64,000 nt of DNA from Roseivivax lentus (lineage in GTDB: Bacteria; Pseudomonadota; Alphaproteobacteria; Rhodobacterales; Rhodobacteraceae): assembly GCF_900156805.1 (NCBI RefSeq), contig NZ_FTOQ01000011.1, positions 62,001-126,000 on the forward strand, read 5' to 3'. Made by a program: the position numbers and the translations under genes. Positions 1 to 8,555 of the stretch are shown one piece after another (the first letter of the stretch is position 1; each line of letters starts with the position of its first letter). The notes beneath the pieces are model-generated. The model was not told where the DNA came from. It made no database searches and saw nothing but the letters and a program-made list of their open reading frames with translations.

Positions 1-1
1 T

Positions 2-760
2 CCCGGTGAGCCCGCATTTCAGCTGGCATTGGCGATGTTGGCCGGATTTTCGAACGACTTCTACGCCGCGCAGGGAGACGTGGCCCGGCACCTCGATGCG
101 GCTGAAGCCGATCTTTCGGAAAAGCGTGTCGAGATGACGGAAATGAACGATCCGCATCTTCGCTTCGCCGATGCGATGCTGACGGTCTTGCGGATTCAAA
201 GCCAGATGATCGCGATGCGCGACAAGGCGGCCCTGGCCTTGCGCGAGATGCGCCGATCTAGCCAGGCCATCCGTGAGGAAAAGGAGTTCTTCGCGACCCT
301 GTTGGCGATGCTCGAGGCGCTGAACATGATGGGCCTCACCACAACGAGCAAACGCGGCCGCACAGAGCTCGAAAAGCTGATCGACAGCGACGCGATCGGC
401 GATTTCGCCTCCTTCGCGCTGACATATGCCTATCGACAGGACGGAGAACCCGACCGCGCCCAGGAGGTTGCCGAAAGGTTGTCGCGCAAACATCCCCGCA
501 GCGTCGTCGTGCACGAACTCCTGGGGTCGATCGCCGCACAACGTGGCGATCGGGATGCGGCCGTCGAACACTATCGCAACGCGGTCGAAGCTGCGCCCAA
601 CTCCATCGGCGCGCTGATCGGGCTGTCCTTTGCCCTCTCGCGGGCAGGCGACAACGATGCGGGCCGTGAAAGCGCCGAAAAAGCCATCGCGCTCGACAAG
701 ACGGGTCGATACCATCCCTACACGTCGAACGCGCTATTGCAGAGTACGGCACGGCAATAA
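2..760 (+). CDS. TPR-repeat protein, 5' end outside the window
   Basis: The reading frame is open from the first bases of the window, so the true start probably lies upstream; a TTG at 29 is the first possible internal start. The first half is rich in Ala, Glu, Arg and Met and looks helical. The last ~110 residues contain at least two tetratricopeptide-like helical hairpins, with patterns such as VVVHELLGSIAAQRGDRDAA and an Asn-Ser-Ile-Gly-Ala start of the next repeat. TPRs bind other proteins, so a scaffold or adaptor role is likely, but no partner can be named. A CPBP-like membrane protein follows after 29 bases and could be co-transcribed. The exact function is unknown. Confidence 0.6.
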   Translation, partial: PGEPAFQLALAMLAGFSNDFYAAQGDVARHLDAAEADLSEKRVEMTEMNDPHLRFADAMLTVLRIQSQMIAMRDKAALALREMRRSSQAIREEKEFFATLLAMLEALNMMGLTTTSKRGRTELEKLIDSDAIGDFASFALTYAYRQDGEPDRAQEVAERLSRKHPRSVVVHELLGSIAAQRGDRDAAVEHYRNAVEAAPNSIGALIGLSFALSRAGDNDAGRESAEKAIALDKTGRYHPYTSNALLQSTARQ

Positions 761-789
761 GCGCCAGATCGCGGGCGGGATCGGGTCCT

Positions 790-1401
790 GTGAACATCGA
801 CGCAGACGCCCGGCACGGGCGCCGGGTCCGGCGGCGCTCACCACTACGCCGCGCCGTCGACAACCCCTATCTGCGCAACGCGGTTCTGGCAGCCGCGATC
901 GTCGTCTCGGGCGCCTGGAAGATGTGGCTGATGCCGGTCAGTGTTCTGGAAGTCGTCGGCGGCTGCGCAATTGGATTGTGCAGTTTCGCTTTTGCCGTCT
1001 GGGTCTTATCCCGCTGCAATACCAGTGCTCTGGTCGTGGAATTCAAAAATCTGCGTCGGGGCCTGTGCCGTCTTCCAAGACGCCGATGTGCGGGTCAGGT
1101 CCTTCGGGCCGCATTCGAGGAAACCGCGTGGCGCGGAGCGTTGCAGACGGCGATATTGGGCGGAGGTCCTCTGGCCCTACTGGCCACAGCGGGCCTTTTC
1201 ACCGCGCGTCATGCCCAAATTTACCAACATCGCGTCGCAACGGCGCAAATTGCGGAGTTTGCCTTGTTCGCCTTCACCCTGGGCGCGCTTGTTGCTGCGA
1301 CGGACGCCCTGCTGCCCGCAGCACTGGCGCATGCGATGCGAAACGTCGCCATCTTCGCAGCCCGGGAAGGTGGAGAAAGGGAACACGGCGACCAAGTGTA
1401 G
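790..1401 (+). CDS. CPBP-family (Abi/Rce1-like) intramembrane protease, putative
   Basis: This is a 203-residue protein with a basic N-terminus and several hydrophobic segments. The C-terminal half carries the three motif types of the CPBP family in the right order: FEETAWRG (the EExxxR glutamates), FTARHAQIY (FxxxH) and LAHAMRN (HxxxN). CPBP members are membrane-embedded proteases related to Rce1; in bacteria some give bacteriocin immunity or process peptides. The start is GTG at 790, just after the TPR gene. The protein is short for the family and the N-terminal membrane part looks reduced, so activity is not assured. Assignment rests on the motifs only. Confidence 0.6.
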   Translation: MNIDADARHGRRVRRRSPLRRAVDNPYLRNAVLAAAIVVSGAWKMWLMPVSVLEVVGGCAIGLCSFAFAVWVLSRCNTSALVVEFKNLRRGLCRLPRRRCAGQVLRAAFEETAWRGALQTAILGGGPLALLATAGLFTARHAQIYQHRVATAQIAEFALFAFTLGALVAATDALLPAALAHAMRNVAIFAAREGGEREHGDQV

Positions 1402-1502
1402 CCCGTCCAAGCCGGCCCTCGGTGCGGGCGACCTGACCTGAGCCCCGTTTCCTCTTACATCTTGAGGTAGAGTCCGCCTCAACGAAGGAGACGGACGGTG
1501 CA

Positions 1503-1830
1503 AAGAGATCACGGCTCAGCGATGAGCAGATCTTCGCGATCCTGAAGCAGCAGGAGAGCGGCGTGGAGACGGCAGATATGTGCCGGCAACGCGGGATCAG
1601 TTCGGTGTCTTTCCAAAAGTGGAAGGCCAAGTCCGGGGGGCCGAGGTACCGGACGTCCAACGGCTCACGGCGCTCGAAGACGAGACCGCGAAGCTGAAGA
1701 TGCCGTTGGCCGAACAGATGCCGGAGAATACCGTGCCGCGAGGCGTTGCATCGAAGAAATGGCGACACCCGCGGCCCGCCGCGATGCCATGGCGCATCCG
1801 CGCGAAGCACGTCAGGTGCGCCATCGGTGA
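1503..1830 (+). pseudogene. IS3-family transposase OrfA remnant, frameshifted
   Basis: Three adjacent frames together rebuild an IS3-type OrfA. Frame one (from 1503) reads KRSRLSDEQIFAILKQQESG and continues to the FQKWKAK helix-turn-helix end. After a run of six G at 1635-1640 the match jumps to a second frame with LTALEDETAKLK and LAEQM, the OrfA leucine-zipper region. Near 1755 it jumps again to MATPAARRDAM. No start codon is kept in frame and no OrfB (DDE catalytic part) follows, so the element is dead. Ends of the element cannot be fixed by eye. Confidence 0.8.
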
Positions 1831-2170
1831 TGTTTCCCGTCTCAGACGTAAACACGTGCTCGCGCATATGCCCCGGTGTTCAGTCCCCGCATCGGGTCCG
1901 CAAGCGGCATCCGCACATTCTGCTTGAGCGGAGGAGCGGAGCCCCTGTCTACTCGATGCGGGCTGCAAATCGCCTGCCGGACAAAGGGCAAGCCGAAGGA
2001 CCGTCTCGGCTCCAACGCGCAGAGGCGCCAACCGCGACAAGGGTGGAATTCCGGATGCGCGGTCTGGCGGACGCTGCAGCTTGCCGCGCGAACGAAACGC
2101 CGCTTAGAATGCGGCATGCTCCATGGGTGGTGGTGCTTCATTCCGGAGCGACCTTCGAAGGTTGCAGATC
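1831..2170. other. Intergenic stretch, no gene supported
   Basis: About 340 bases between the IS3 remnant and the ATP-grasp gene. Long open frames cross it on both strands, but their translations (Arg/Ala/Gly-rich, no motif) look like by-products of high GC. It may hold more decayed element sequence and the promoter of the next gene; I see no clear -35/-10 pair. Confidence 0.4.
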
Positions 2171-3706
2171 ATGACGTCGGCCCGGCAATCAGCACAAAGC
2201 GTTTCGGCCCAGGCCGCTCTCGAGGAATTCAAGCGCCTGCAGAAGACGCTGCCGAAGCAGTTCCAAAGGATATTTCCAGACCCGTCAGCCCCCCGTACCG
2301 TCTTGGTCATTCCCAGCCTCACGCTCGATCAGGATGTCATGGCGCGCATAACCGGGGCGACGCATTACGAAGAACGTATGCTGTGCCTCCTCCTGCTCTT
2401 GCGCATGCCCCATACGCGAATCGTTTTCGTCACCAGCCAGCCGCTTCCTTCGTCGATCATCGACTACTACCTGCAGCTTCTGCCCGGCGTGCCTCGCGAA
2501 CACGCGCTGAAGCGCCTGACCCTGCTGTCCTGCCACGACGCGTCCGCGCGCCCTCTGACCGAAAAGATCCTTGAGCGACCGCGCCTATTGCGCCGGATCC
2601 GGCAGACGCTGAACGCAGGTGGAAGCGCGCACATGACCTGTTTCAACGTCTCCGCTCTTGAGCGCAGCCTCGCGGTCCGGCTCGGCATTCCGATTTACGG
2701 GTGCGATCCCGATCTGCTGCCGATCGGCTCCAAGAGCGGGTCCCGAGAGGTCTTTCGAGAGGCCGGGCTGCGCATGGCCGATGGGTTCGAGAACCTGTCC
2801 GACGTGGCGGAGGTCGCCGAGGCGCTCACCGAATTGAAGCGCCGCAATCCCGACATGCAGCGCGCCGTGGTGAAACTGAACGAAGGGTTTTCCGGGGAAG
2901 GCAACGCCATTGTCCACTTCGAAGACGCCCCGAAGGGCAGCTTGCTGGCGGATTGGGTCAGGGTGTCGCTGCCGACGATGGCTTTTGCGGCTGCGGAGAT
3001 GACCTGGGAGGATTATTCGGCCAAGATCTGCGAGATGGGCGCGATCGTGGAGGAGTTCATCGAAGGCGCCGTCAAAAGCTCTCCCTCCGCGCAATACAGG
3101 ATCGATCCCCTTGGCCGCCTTTGCGTGATTTCAACGCATGATCAGGTGATCGATGACCAAACAGGGCAGGTCTTCCTCGGGTGCCGTTTTCCGGCGGACG
3201 AGGCCTATCGACTGGAGATTCAAGAGGCCGGGCTCAAGGCCGGGCGCATCCTTGCACAGCGCGGTGTTCTGGGGCGGTTCGGCATCGACTTCATCTCGGT
3301 GCGCGAGGAGGCGAGCTGGCAGCATTACGCGGTCGAGATCAACCTGCGGAAGGGTGGGACGACTCATCCCTTTCTGATGTTGGAATTTCTGACCGATGGC
3401 ACATACGATCCGCAAACCGGATCCTTCACCACGCATGGCGGACAACCCTGTCACTATTACGCTTCGGACAACCTTGTTTCGCCGAGCTACCGCGGTCTTC
3501 TGCCCGAAGACCTCATTGATATCGCGGTCGAAAACGGGCTCCATTTCCACGGCGCCAAACAGACAGGCGTGGTGTTCCATTTGATCGGGTCGTTGTCGGA
3601 ATTCGGAAAGCTTGGGGTAATCTGCGTCTCGGGGTCCCGCGAAGAGGCCGCACAGCTTTATCAAGAGACCTTGGCCGTTCTGGATCGCGAAGCGCTGCGG
3701 GACTGA
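2171..3706 (+). CDS. PGM1-related ATP-grasp peptide/carboxylate-amine ligase
   Basis: This 511-residue protein (ATG at 2171; an upstream ATG at 2123 would add 16 poorly coding residues) resembles the peptide ligase PGM1-related family. Family traits seen are an N-terminal part with HYEERMLCLLLLLR and the TSQPLPSSIIDYYLQLLPG block, a central ATP-grasp core with AVVKLNEGFSGEGNA (nucleotide-binding loop), GIDFISVR and VEINLRKGGTTHPF (metal/ATP residues Glu and Asn), and a C-terminal region with HFHGAKQTGVVFHLIGSL. PGM1 joins an amino acid to a peptide in pheganomycin synthesis, with ATP activating a carboxylate. The substrate here is unknown. It stands alone in an accessory region beside mobile-element remnants. 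Confidence 0.75.
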   Translation: MTSARQSAQSVSAQAALEEFKRLQKTLPKQFQRIFPDPSAPRTVLVIPSLTLDQDVMARITGATHYEERMLCLLLLLRMPHTRIVFVTSQPLPSSIIDYYLQLLPGVPREHALKRLTLLSCHDASARPLTEKILERPRLLRRIRQTLNAGGSAHMTCFNVSALERSLAVRLGIPIYGCDPDLLPIGSKSGSREVFREAGLRMADGFENLSDVAEVAEALTELKRRNPDMQRAVVKLNEGFSGEGNAIVHFEDAPKGSLLADWVRVSLPTMAFAAAEMTWEDYSAKICEMGAIVEEFIEGAVKSSPSAQYRIDPLGRLCVISTHDQVIDDQTGQVFLGCRFPADEAYRLEIQEAGLKAGRILAQRGVLGRFGIDFISVREEASWQHYAVEINLRKGGTTHPFLMLEFLTDGTYDPQTGSFTTHGGQPCHYYASDNLVSPSYRGLLPEDLIDIAVENGLHFHGAKQTGVVFHLIGSLSEFGKLGVICVSGSREEAAQLYQETLAVLDREALRD

Positions 3707-3927
3707 CCCTGCACTGTTGGCAGGACCTTTAGGGCCAGGCTGGACGGAGCATCACCGGCATCCGCGTCGAGAGCGGATTTTTTGCCCCTTTTCAACCCGG
3801 AGGCAGCAGCGGATTTTCGCTTGTGAAAGGCGCGCATCGGACCCGACATGGCCCCCCGGGAAAAGTGACTGTGCAGTCCTGCCGTATCGTGCTTGACTGA
3901 AGTGGTGCGGATAAAAGGAGTATGAAA

Positions 3928-4284
3928 ATGCCCCCGAAAAATGAGACCCCTGACCTCGCCCTTGGTGCAGGTATGCCGACTCTTTCGGCGGCTATCATGG
4001 CGGTAAACCCTGCAGCGACAAAGGCCTGGATGGACCTCATGTCCGAAAGTGCGCAATTCGTAACGACCCGGCTGCATGAAGATATCGAGACGCAGAAAGC
4101 CTTGCTGGCATGCCGGACGCCCGCGGATCTGCTGCGTCTCCAATCGGACTATATCCAGAAGGCCATTCAGCAATATACGCAGGAAGCTCAACGTCTTTCG
4201 AAACGGATGAGCAAAGCCACGGAGGATATCGCCACGGAAATGAAGACCGGCCATGCGCGTCGCTATGACGATATCCCGCTATAG
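3928..4284 (+). CDS. Phasin-family protein
   Basis: A 118-residue, largely helical protein with a phasin-type amphipathic core (residues ~25-105: AVNPAATKAWMDLMSESAQF, then TPADLLRLQSDYIQKAIQQY). Phasins coat polyhydroxyalkanoate granules; some alphaproteobacterial members have other roles. Two in-frame ATGs exist at 3922 and 3928. The AAAGGAG at 3914-3920 lies one base from the first but seven from the second, so 3928 is preferred. No PHA synthase or phaR gene is in the window, so the granule role is a family-based guess. The C-terminus is polar. Confidence 0.7.
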   Translation: MPPKNETPDLALGAGMPTLSAAIMAVNPAATKAWMDLMSESAQFVTTRLHEDIETQKALLACRTPADLLRLQSDYIQKAIQQYTQEAQRLSKRMSKATEDIATEMKTGHARRYDDIPL

Positions 4285-4379
4285 CAGGATTCGACGTATC
4301 AATTGGTGAAGTCAGTCGCTCCAACGCGATTGGGCTGATCGGATCTGAAATACGAGATCGATCCAGAAGGGAAGCAGCT

Positions 4380-4607
4380 TTGGCAAGACCGCCAAATCCG
4401 ATGCCCGACTTCGTATTGCAGGCGCTGGAAGATCATGATCTGAAAACGCGGTATGACCAGAGGCCCTGGTATCAGCGCAATGATTATCTCGGCTGGATTT
4501 CTCGCGCCAAGCGGGAAGAGACCAAAATGAAACGCCTCAACCAGATGCTGGACGAGCTGCGTTCGGGCGACGCCTACATGAAGATGCCTTGGCACGCGCG
4601 CCGGTAA
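4380..4607 (+). CDS. YdeI/OmpD-associated-like small protein
   Basis: This 75-residue protein starts at TTG 4380, with AGAAGGGA about nine bases upstream. The core WYQRNDYLGWISRAKREETK followed by RLNQMLDEL matches the C-terminal part of the YdeI/OmpD-associated family (Arg-Pro-x-Tyr..Gln..(E/D)Y..WI..AKR.ET..RR). These proteins are small and cytoplasmic and their biochemical role is not settled. Only the C-terminal half of the longer family members is present, which is common in roseobacters. No operon partner is evident. Confidence 0.65.
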   Translation: MARPPNPMPDFVLQALEDHDLKTRYDQRPWYQRNDYLGWISRAKREETKMKRLNQMLDELRSGDAYMKMPWHARR

Positions 4608-4767
4608 AACAAGCCTGATCCGTGCCGGAACACGGCCTGTCCAGATGCCGTTCAAGACGTGCCTGTTGCGGTCCCTATGATCCGGTTTTGCACGCGGCTT
4701 CGGGATGGTGCGCAAGAAATCCACGCAGGACAGCGAACAAGTCGCGGGCATGAGATAGATCGACTTT

Positions 4768-5067
4768 ATGCAACGCGGATCGAATGTCTTCGCGAATAAC
4801 CTGATGCACCTTTTGCGGCCCATCATGAATGCGCATCAGGAAGTCTCTCATATGCTTCTATCGTTCGCGCAGCTCGAACGTGAGGTCACCGCCGGTAGGA
4901 TCCGGGACAAGATCGTCGCATCGAGGAAAAAAGGGGTCTGGATGGGCGGGCTTGCGCCACCCGGTTACGACCCGCATCCCGATCTCACCCGACGAGAACT
5001 CGTCGTCAATGCTGCGGAAGCCGAAATTGTGAGGCGATTGTTCAATTTCTATTTCGAAGGTGGATGA
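4768..5067 (+). pseudogene. Serine recombinase (resolvase/invertase) fragment
   Basis: From residue ~29 (base 4852) the frame reads MLLSFAQLEREVTAGRIRDK and continues with KKGVWMGGLAPPGYD and LVVNAAEAEIVRRLF. This is the junction between the catalytic resolvase domain (helix E) and the following recombinase domain of large serine recombinases. The N-terminal domain with the nucleophile serine is missing, and the frame stops 26 codons into what should be a several-hundred-residue DNA-binding part. The piece is therefore truncated at both ends and cannot be active. It lies 350 bases from the 3' end of tRNA-Ser, pointing to a decayed integrative element. Confidence 0.8.
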
Positions 5068-5416
5068 GCGCTCCCCTGTTCGCCCACCTTTCACCCTGAT
5101 TCAGGTGCGAATTTTCCAGTTCGATGCTCAAAACTCCCTGTTCGGCTGACCAGGGAATTTCTCCAAAAACACTTGAAAGATCCCATGCGACTTACGCATT
5201 TTTGGACGCCAAGAGCCCCAATATTGCAAAATTCGGGTTATCAGGGAAAAGGTCCAAAAACCTCACCCGCCAAATCAGCGGACAGAGATCGAGCCTGGAA
5301 TCCGCGCCCGCGCGCAGCATTCGGTGCGTCTTAGTCAAAGCCGCACGGAAGAAAGCGCCCGGAATGACTGCGGGATCTTCCCTGATTTCGGCATTTTGAA
5401 ATGAGATCGGGCTCGA
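5068..5416. other. Gene-free stretch beside tRNA-Ser
   Basis: About 350 bases of lower GC than the neighbours, with no convincing gene. A 91-codon open frame (5124-5399) has no recognisable motif, no good ribosome-binding site and a basic, low-complexity product. I looked for a copy of the tRNA 3' end here as an attachment site and found none. Confidence 0.4.
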
Positions 5417-5506
5417 TGGCGGAGGAGGTGGGATTCGAACCCACGGTGCGCTCTCACGCACGCCGGTTTTCAAGACCGGTGCAATCGACCACTCTGCCAC
5501 TCCTCC
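5417..5506 (-). tRNA. tRNA-Ser (anticodon UGA)
   Basis: On the - strand the gene begins GGAGGAGTGGCAGAGTGG at 5506. The anticodon arm is ACCGGTCTTGAAAACCGG-like, giving anticodon TGA. A long variable arm (CGTGCGTGAGAGCGCACG type) is as expected for a class II serine tRNA, and the T arm GTGGGTTCGAATCCCAC closes on CTCCTCC. The acceptor stem is seven perfect pairs, the discriminator is G (5420) and CCA is encoded (5417-5419). It reads UCA and, by wobble, other UCN codons. Confidence 0.95.
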
Positions 5507-5723
5507 GGCGGCGCGAGGCTTAGCCGCGTTCACGCGATTCTGAAAGCCGCAGCCGCGTGGAAAATCGCCGATCTGTCCGCCCGGGCTTTTCATGTGCCTG
5601 CGGGCTCTGTATCGTCGCGCCAGCCGCGTGCGTTTGAGGCAGTGCGCGGTCCGGTCATGCGCGCGGGACGGAAGATCCCGAGACGTCACCGGGACGGGTG
5701 GACAGGCAAGGCGGAGCGGGACA

Positions 5724-6656
5724 ATGCGATATCACACCAGGCTGAACGGCAGGGCGGCGGTGCTCGGCGCGGCGCTTCTGGCGCTCGGCGCCTGCGACAG
5801 CGTGAACATGCCGGGATTTCTGCAGGCCCAGCCCTCGGGCGGGGACGGGGCGGAGCAAAGCGTCACGCGCGGCGCCACGACGGAACGCGACGTCGAGGCA
5901 CCCGAGGTCTTCGAGGTCCGCGAGGCCGGGCTCTGGGACGGACGCCCGTCGCTGGGCGGCGTCTGGGTCGCCCATCCGGATGTGACCGAGCCCGAACGCG
6001 TCATCATCCGCAACCTCTCCAACGGCCAATTCGTCATCGGCGCGCTTTTCAAGCGCGAACGCGAGACACCGGGCCCGCGCCTGCAGGTCTCCTCTGATGC
6101 GGCCGCGGCCATCGGCATGCTGGCGGGCGCGCCCACCAACCTGCATGTGGTGGCCCTGCGCCGCGAGGAGGTCGCGGCCCCCGCGCCCGAGACCGCCGTC
6201 GCAAGCGACGGTTCCGCCGTTACGGGCGGCGAGGCCATGAGCGCTGCGGGCGAGATTGAGGCCAGCACGCTGGACCCGGTCGCCGCCAGCGCCGCGGCCG
6301 TGCTCGATGCGGCGCCCGGCGCCCCGACCGGTGCCGCGCCGGCACCCGTCCCGGTCGAGACCGCGGCGGCCCCCGCCCCTGCTCCACGGCCGACCCCCGC
6401 CCCCGCGCCCAGCAGCGGATCGCTCGCGCGGCCCTTCGTGCAGATCGGCATCTTCTCGGTCGAACAGAACGCCGAGAACACCGCGACCGCGATGCGCCAG
6501 GCGGGCATGGTGCCCACGGTCAAGAAACAAAGCGCCTCGGGCAAGACCTTCTGGCGCGTCGTCGTCGGCCCCGCGCAATCCAAGTCCGAGATCGACGCGC
6601 TGCTCGAAAAGATCCGCGCCGAGGGCTTTACCGACGCCTACGCGGTGTCAAACTGA
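5724..6656 (+). CDS. SPOR-domain lipoprotein
   Basis: A 310-residue envelope protein. The ATG at 5724 is preceded by GGAGCGGG and opens a lipoprotein signal: a basic start, a hydrophobic stretch, then LALGAC with Cys24 as the lipidation site. The middle is long, acidic to Ala/Pro-rich and probably disordered (residues ~165-235, many APAPAP runs). The last ~75 residues form a SPOR domain (FVQIGIFSVEQNAENTATAM, then VVVGPAQSKSEIDALL), which binds denuded septal peptidoglycan. It lies just before a D,D-carboxypeptidase gene, so both likely act in cell-wall remodelling. The longer upstream frame lacks a signal peptide and is rejected. Confidence 0.88.
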   Translation: MRYHTRLNGRAAVLGAALLALGACDSVNMPGFLQAQPSGGDGAEQSVTRGATTERDVEAPEVFEVREAGLWDGRPSLGGVWVAHPDVTEPERVIIRNLSNGQFVIGALFKRERETPGPRLQVSSDAAAAIGMLAGAPTNLHVVALRREEVAAPAPETAVASDGSAVTGGEAMSAAGEIEASTLDPVAASAAAVLDAAPGAPTGAAPAPVPVETAAAPAPAPRPTPAPAPSSGSLARPFVQIGIFSVEQNAENTATAMRQAGMVPTVKKQSASGKTFWRVVVGPAQSKSEIDALLEKIRAEGFTDAYAVSN

Positions 6657-6726
6657 TCCCGTCTTCGTTCCGGGCACCGCGCGTGTCCGGAACCCTCTTC
6701 ATCGACACAGGTTCTGGAGCTGCCCC

Positions 6727-7926
6727 ATGACCGCCCTCTTCAAGTCCCTCGCCGCTGCGGTTTGCGCGGCGCTTCTCACCGCCAGCGCCGCGGCGGCCTT
6801 CGACACCTCCGCGCGCGCCGCCTTCGTGCTCGACCAGAAGACCGGCACGGTGCTTCTGGCCAAGAACGCCGACGAGGCCCTGCCGCCCGCCTCCATGTCG
6901 AAGCTGATGACGCTCTACATGGCCTTCGAGGCGGTCCGCGACGGGCGCCTCGCGCTCGACGAGCGTCTGCCGGTGTCGAGCCACGCGATGTCCTATGGCG
7001 GCTCGACGATGTTTCTCGACACCACCGACCGCGTGACCGTGGAGGACCTTCTGCGCGGCATCATCGTGCTGTCGGGCAACGACGCCTGCGCGGTGATCGC
7101 CGAGGCGCTGTCGCCCAACGGGACCGAGCGCGGCTTTGCCGACCTGATGACCCGGCGCGCGCAGCAGATGGGCATGACCAATTCGGTGTTCAAGAACGCC
7201 TCCGGCTGGCCTGCGGACGGGCACCTGATGTCGATGCGCGACCTCACGCTGCTCGCCAACCGCATCATCACCGATTTCCCCGACTTCTACGATATGTTCG
7301 ACGAACAGACTTTCGAGTTCGACGGGCGCGCGCCGCAGAACGTCTCGAACCGCAACCCGCTTCTGGGCCTCGGCATCGGCGCCGACGGGCTCAAGACCGG
7401 CCATACGCAGGAAGCGGGCTACGGCCTCGTCGGCTCGGCCAAGCAGGGCGACCGCCGGGTGATCTTCGCGATCACCGGCCTCGACAGCCAGCGCGCCCGG
7501 GCCGAGGAAAGCGAGGCCATCGTCAACTGGGCCTTCCGCCAGTTCGCGGAGAAGGAAGTCGTCACCGGCGGCCGCGTCGTGGCCTCCGCCGATATCTGGA
7601 TGGGCGCCGCCGACAGCGTGGGCCTCGTCGCCGAAGAGGACGTGACGCTGCTGATCCCGACGCTCACCGGCGCGCCCCTCGCGGCTGAGGTGGTCTATAC
7701 CGGCCCGCTGCAGGCACCGGTCAAGGCGGGCCAGAAACTGGCCGAGCTCATCATCCGTCCCGAAGGCCTGCCCGATCACCGCGTGCCGCTGGTCGCCGCG
7801 TCCGACGTGCCCGGCGCGGGCTTCGTCGATCGGGTGATGACCGTCGCGCAGGTCCTGCTGGGCCGGGCGCTGGCCAGCGGCGGCGGCGCCGATGACGGCG
7901 CGCCAGAGGCCGCCGAGGCTTCGTGA
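6727..7926 (+). CDS. dacA: D-alanyl-D-alanine carboxypeptidase (PBP5/6-like)
   Basis: A 399-residue serine peptidase of family S11, which trims the terminal D-Ala from peptidoglycan stem peptides in the periplasm. It has a Sec signal peptide (residues 1-24, ending ASAAAA). The three penicillin-binding motifs are present: SMSK with Ser56/Lys59, SGN at 116-118 and KTG at 223-225. A C-terminal PBP5_C-like beta domain (residues ~285-370) precedes a short Ala/Gly-rich tail; the amphipathic anchoring helix is weak. The stop codon overlaps the GTG start of tmk (GTGA), so the two genes are translationally coupled. The symbol follows the family, since paralogues (dacC, dacD) are not distinguishable here. 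Confidence 0.9.
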   Translation: MTALFKSLAAAVCAALLTASAAAAFDTSARAAFVLDQKTGTVLLAKNADEALPPASMSKLMTLYMAFEAVRDGRLALDERLPVSSHAMSYGGSTMFLDTTDRVTVEDLLRGIIVLSGNDACAVIAEALSPNGTERGFADLMTRRAQQMGMTNSVFKNASGWPADGHLMSMRDLTLLANRIITDFPDFYDMFDEQTFEFDGRAPQNVSNRNPLLGLGIGADGLKTGHTQEAGYGLVGSAKQGDRRVIFAITGLDSQRARAEESEAIVNWAFRQFAEKEVVTGGRVVASADIWMGAADSVGLVAEEDVTLLIPTLTGAPLAAEVVYTGPLQAPVKAGQKLAELIIRPEGLPDHRVPLVAASDVPGAGFVDRVMTVAQVLLGRALASGGGADDGAPEAAEAS

Positions 7927-8555
7927 GCCGGAGCACCTTCGTCAGTTTCGAGGGCATCGACGGCTCGGGCAAGTCGACCCAGGCGCGCCGCCTCGCCCGG
8001 CGCCTCGAGGCCGAGGGCCGCGATGTCGTGCTGACCCGCGAGCCCGGGGGCTCCCCCGGGGCCGAGGACATCCGCAAGCTCGTGCTCGAGGGCGATCCCG
8101 ACCGCTGGTCCGCCGAGACCGAGCTCTTGCTCTTTACCGCCGCGCGCCGCGACCACCTCGAACGCACGATCCGCCCGGCCCTCGAACGCGGCGCCATCGT
8201 GATCTGCGACCGCTTCGCCGACAGCACCCGCGCCTATCAGGGCCGCACCCGCGGCGGGCTCGGCGGGATGGTCGACGACCTGCACGCGCTGATGATCGGG
8301 GTGGAGCCCGACCTGACCATCCTCGTCGACATGGACCCCGCCGCCGCCCTCGCCCGGGCGGAGGAACGCGGCGGCGCGGAACTGCGCTTCGAGGAATTCG
8401 GCCTCACCCTGCAGCAGGAGGTGCGCGGCTTCTTCCTCGACCTCGCGAAATCCCATCCCGCGCGCATCCGGGTCGTCGACGGCGACCGCCCGCCCGAGGC
8501 CGTCGAGGCCGATATCGCCCGCATCGTGTCGGACCACCTGGAGCGGCGGCCATGA
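7923..8555 (+). CDS. tmk: Thymidylate kinase
   Basis: A 210-residue kinase that phosphorylates dTMP to dTDP for DNA synthesis. The P-loop is GIDGSGKST (residues 11-19), followed by the TREPGGSPGAEDIR block that binds dTMP, then DRFADSTRAYQG (the DRY/DRX-like catalytic loop) and a LID region with Arg-rich GAELRFEEF. The start is GTG at 7923, inside the end of dacA, and the stop overlaps the ATG of holB (ATGA). A dacA-tmk-holB run is common in Rhodobacteraceae, so this is a compact operon. Confidence 0.96.
   Translation: MSRSTFVSFEGIDGSGKSTQARRLARRLEAEGRDVVLTREPGGSPGAEDIRKLVLEGDPDRWSAETELLLFTAARRDHLERTIRPALERGAIVICDRFADSTRAYQGRTRGGLGGMVDDLHALMIGVEPDLTILVDMDPAAALARAEERGGAELRFEEFGLTLQQEVRGFFLDLAKSHPARIRVVDGDRPPEAVEADIARIVSDHLERRP

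Noticed and set aside
1503-1830. An intact IS3 element
   Set aside because: Two frameshifts, no start codon in frame and no OrfB; only an OrfA remnant remains.
5124-5399. A 91-codon open frame next to tRNA-Ser
   Set aside because: No motif, no ribosome-binding site and no coding-like composition.
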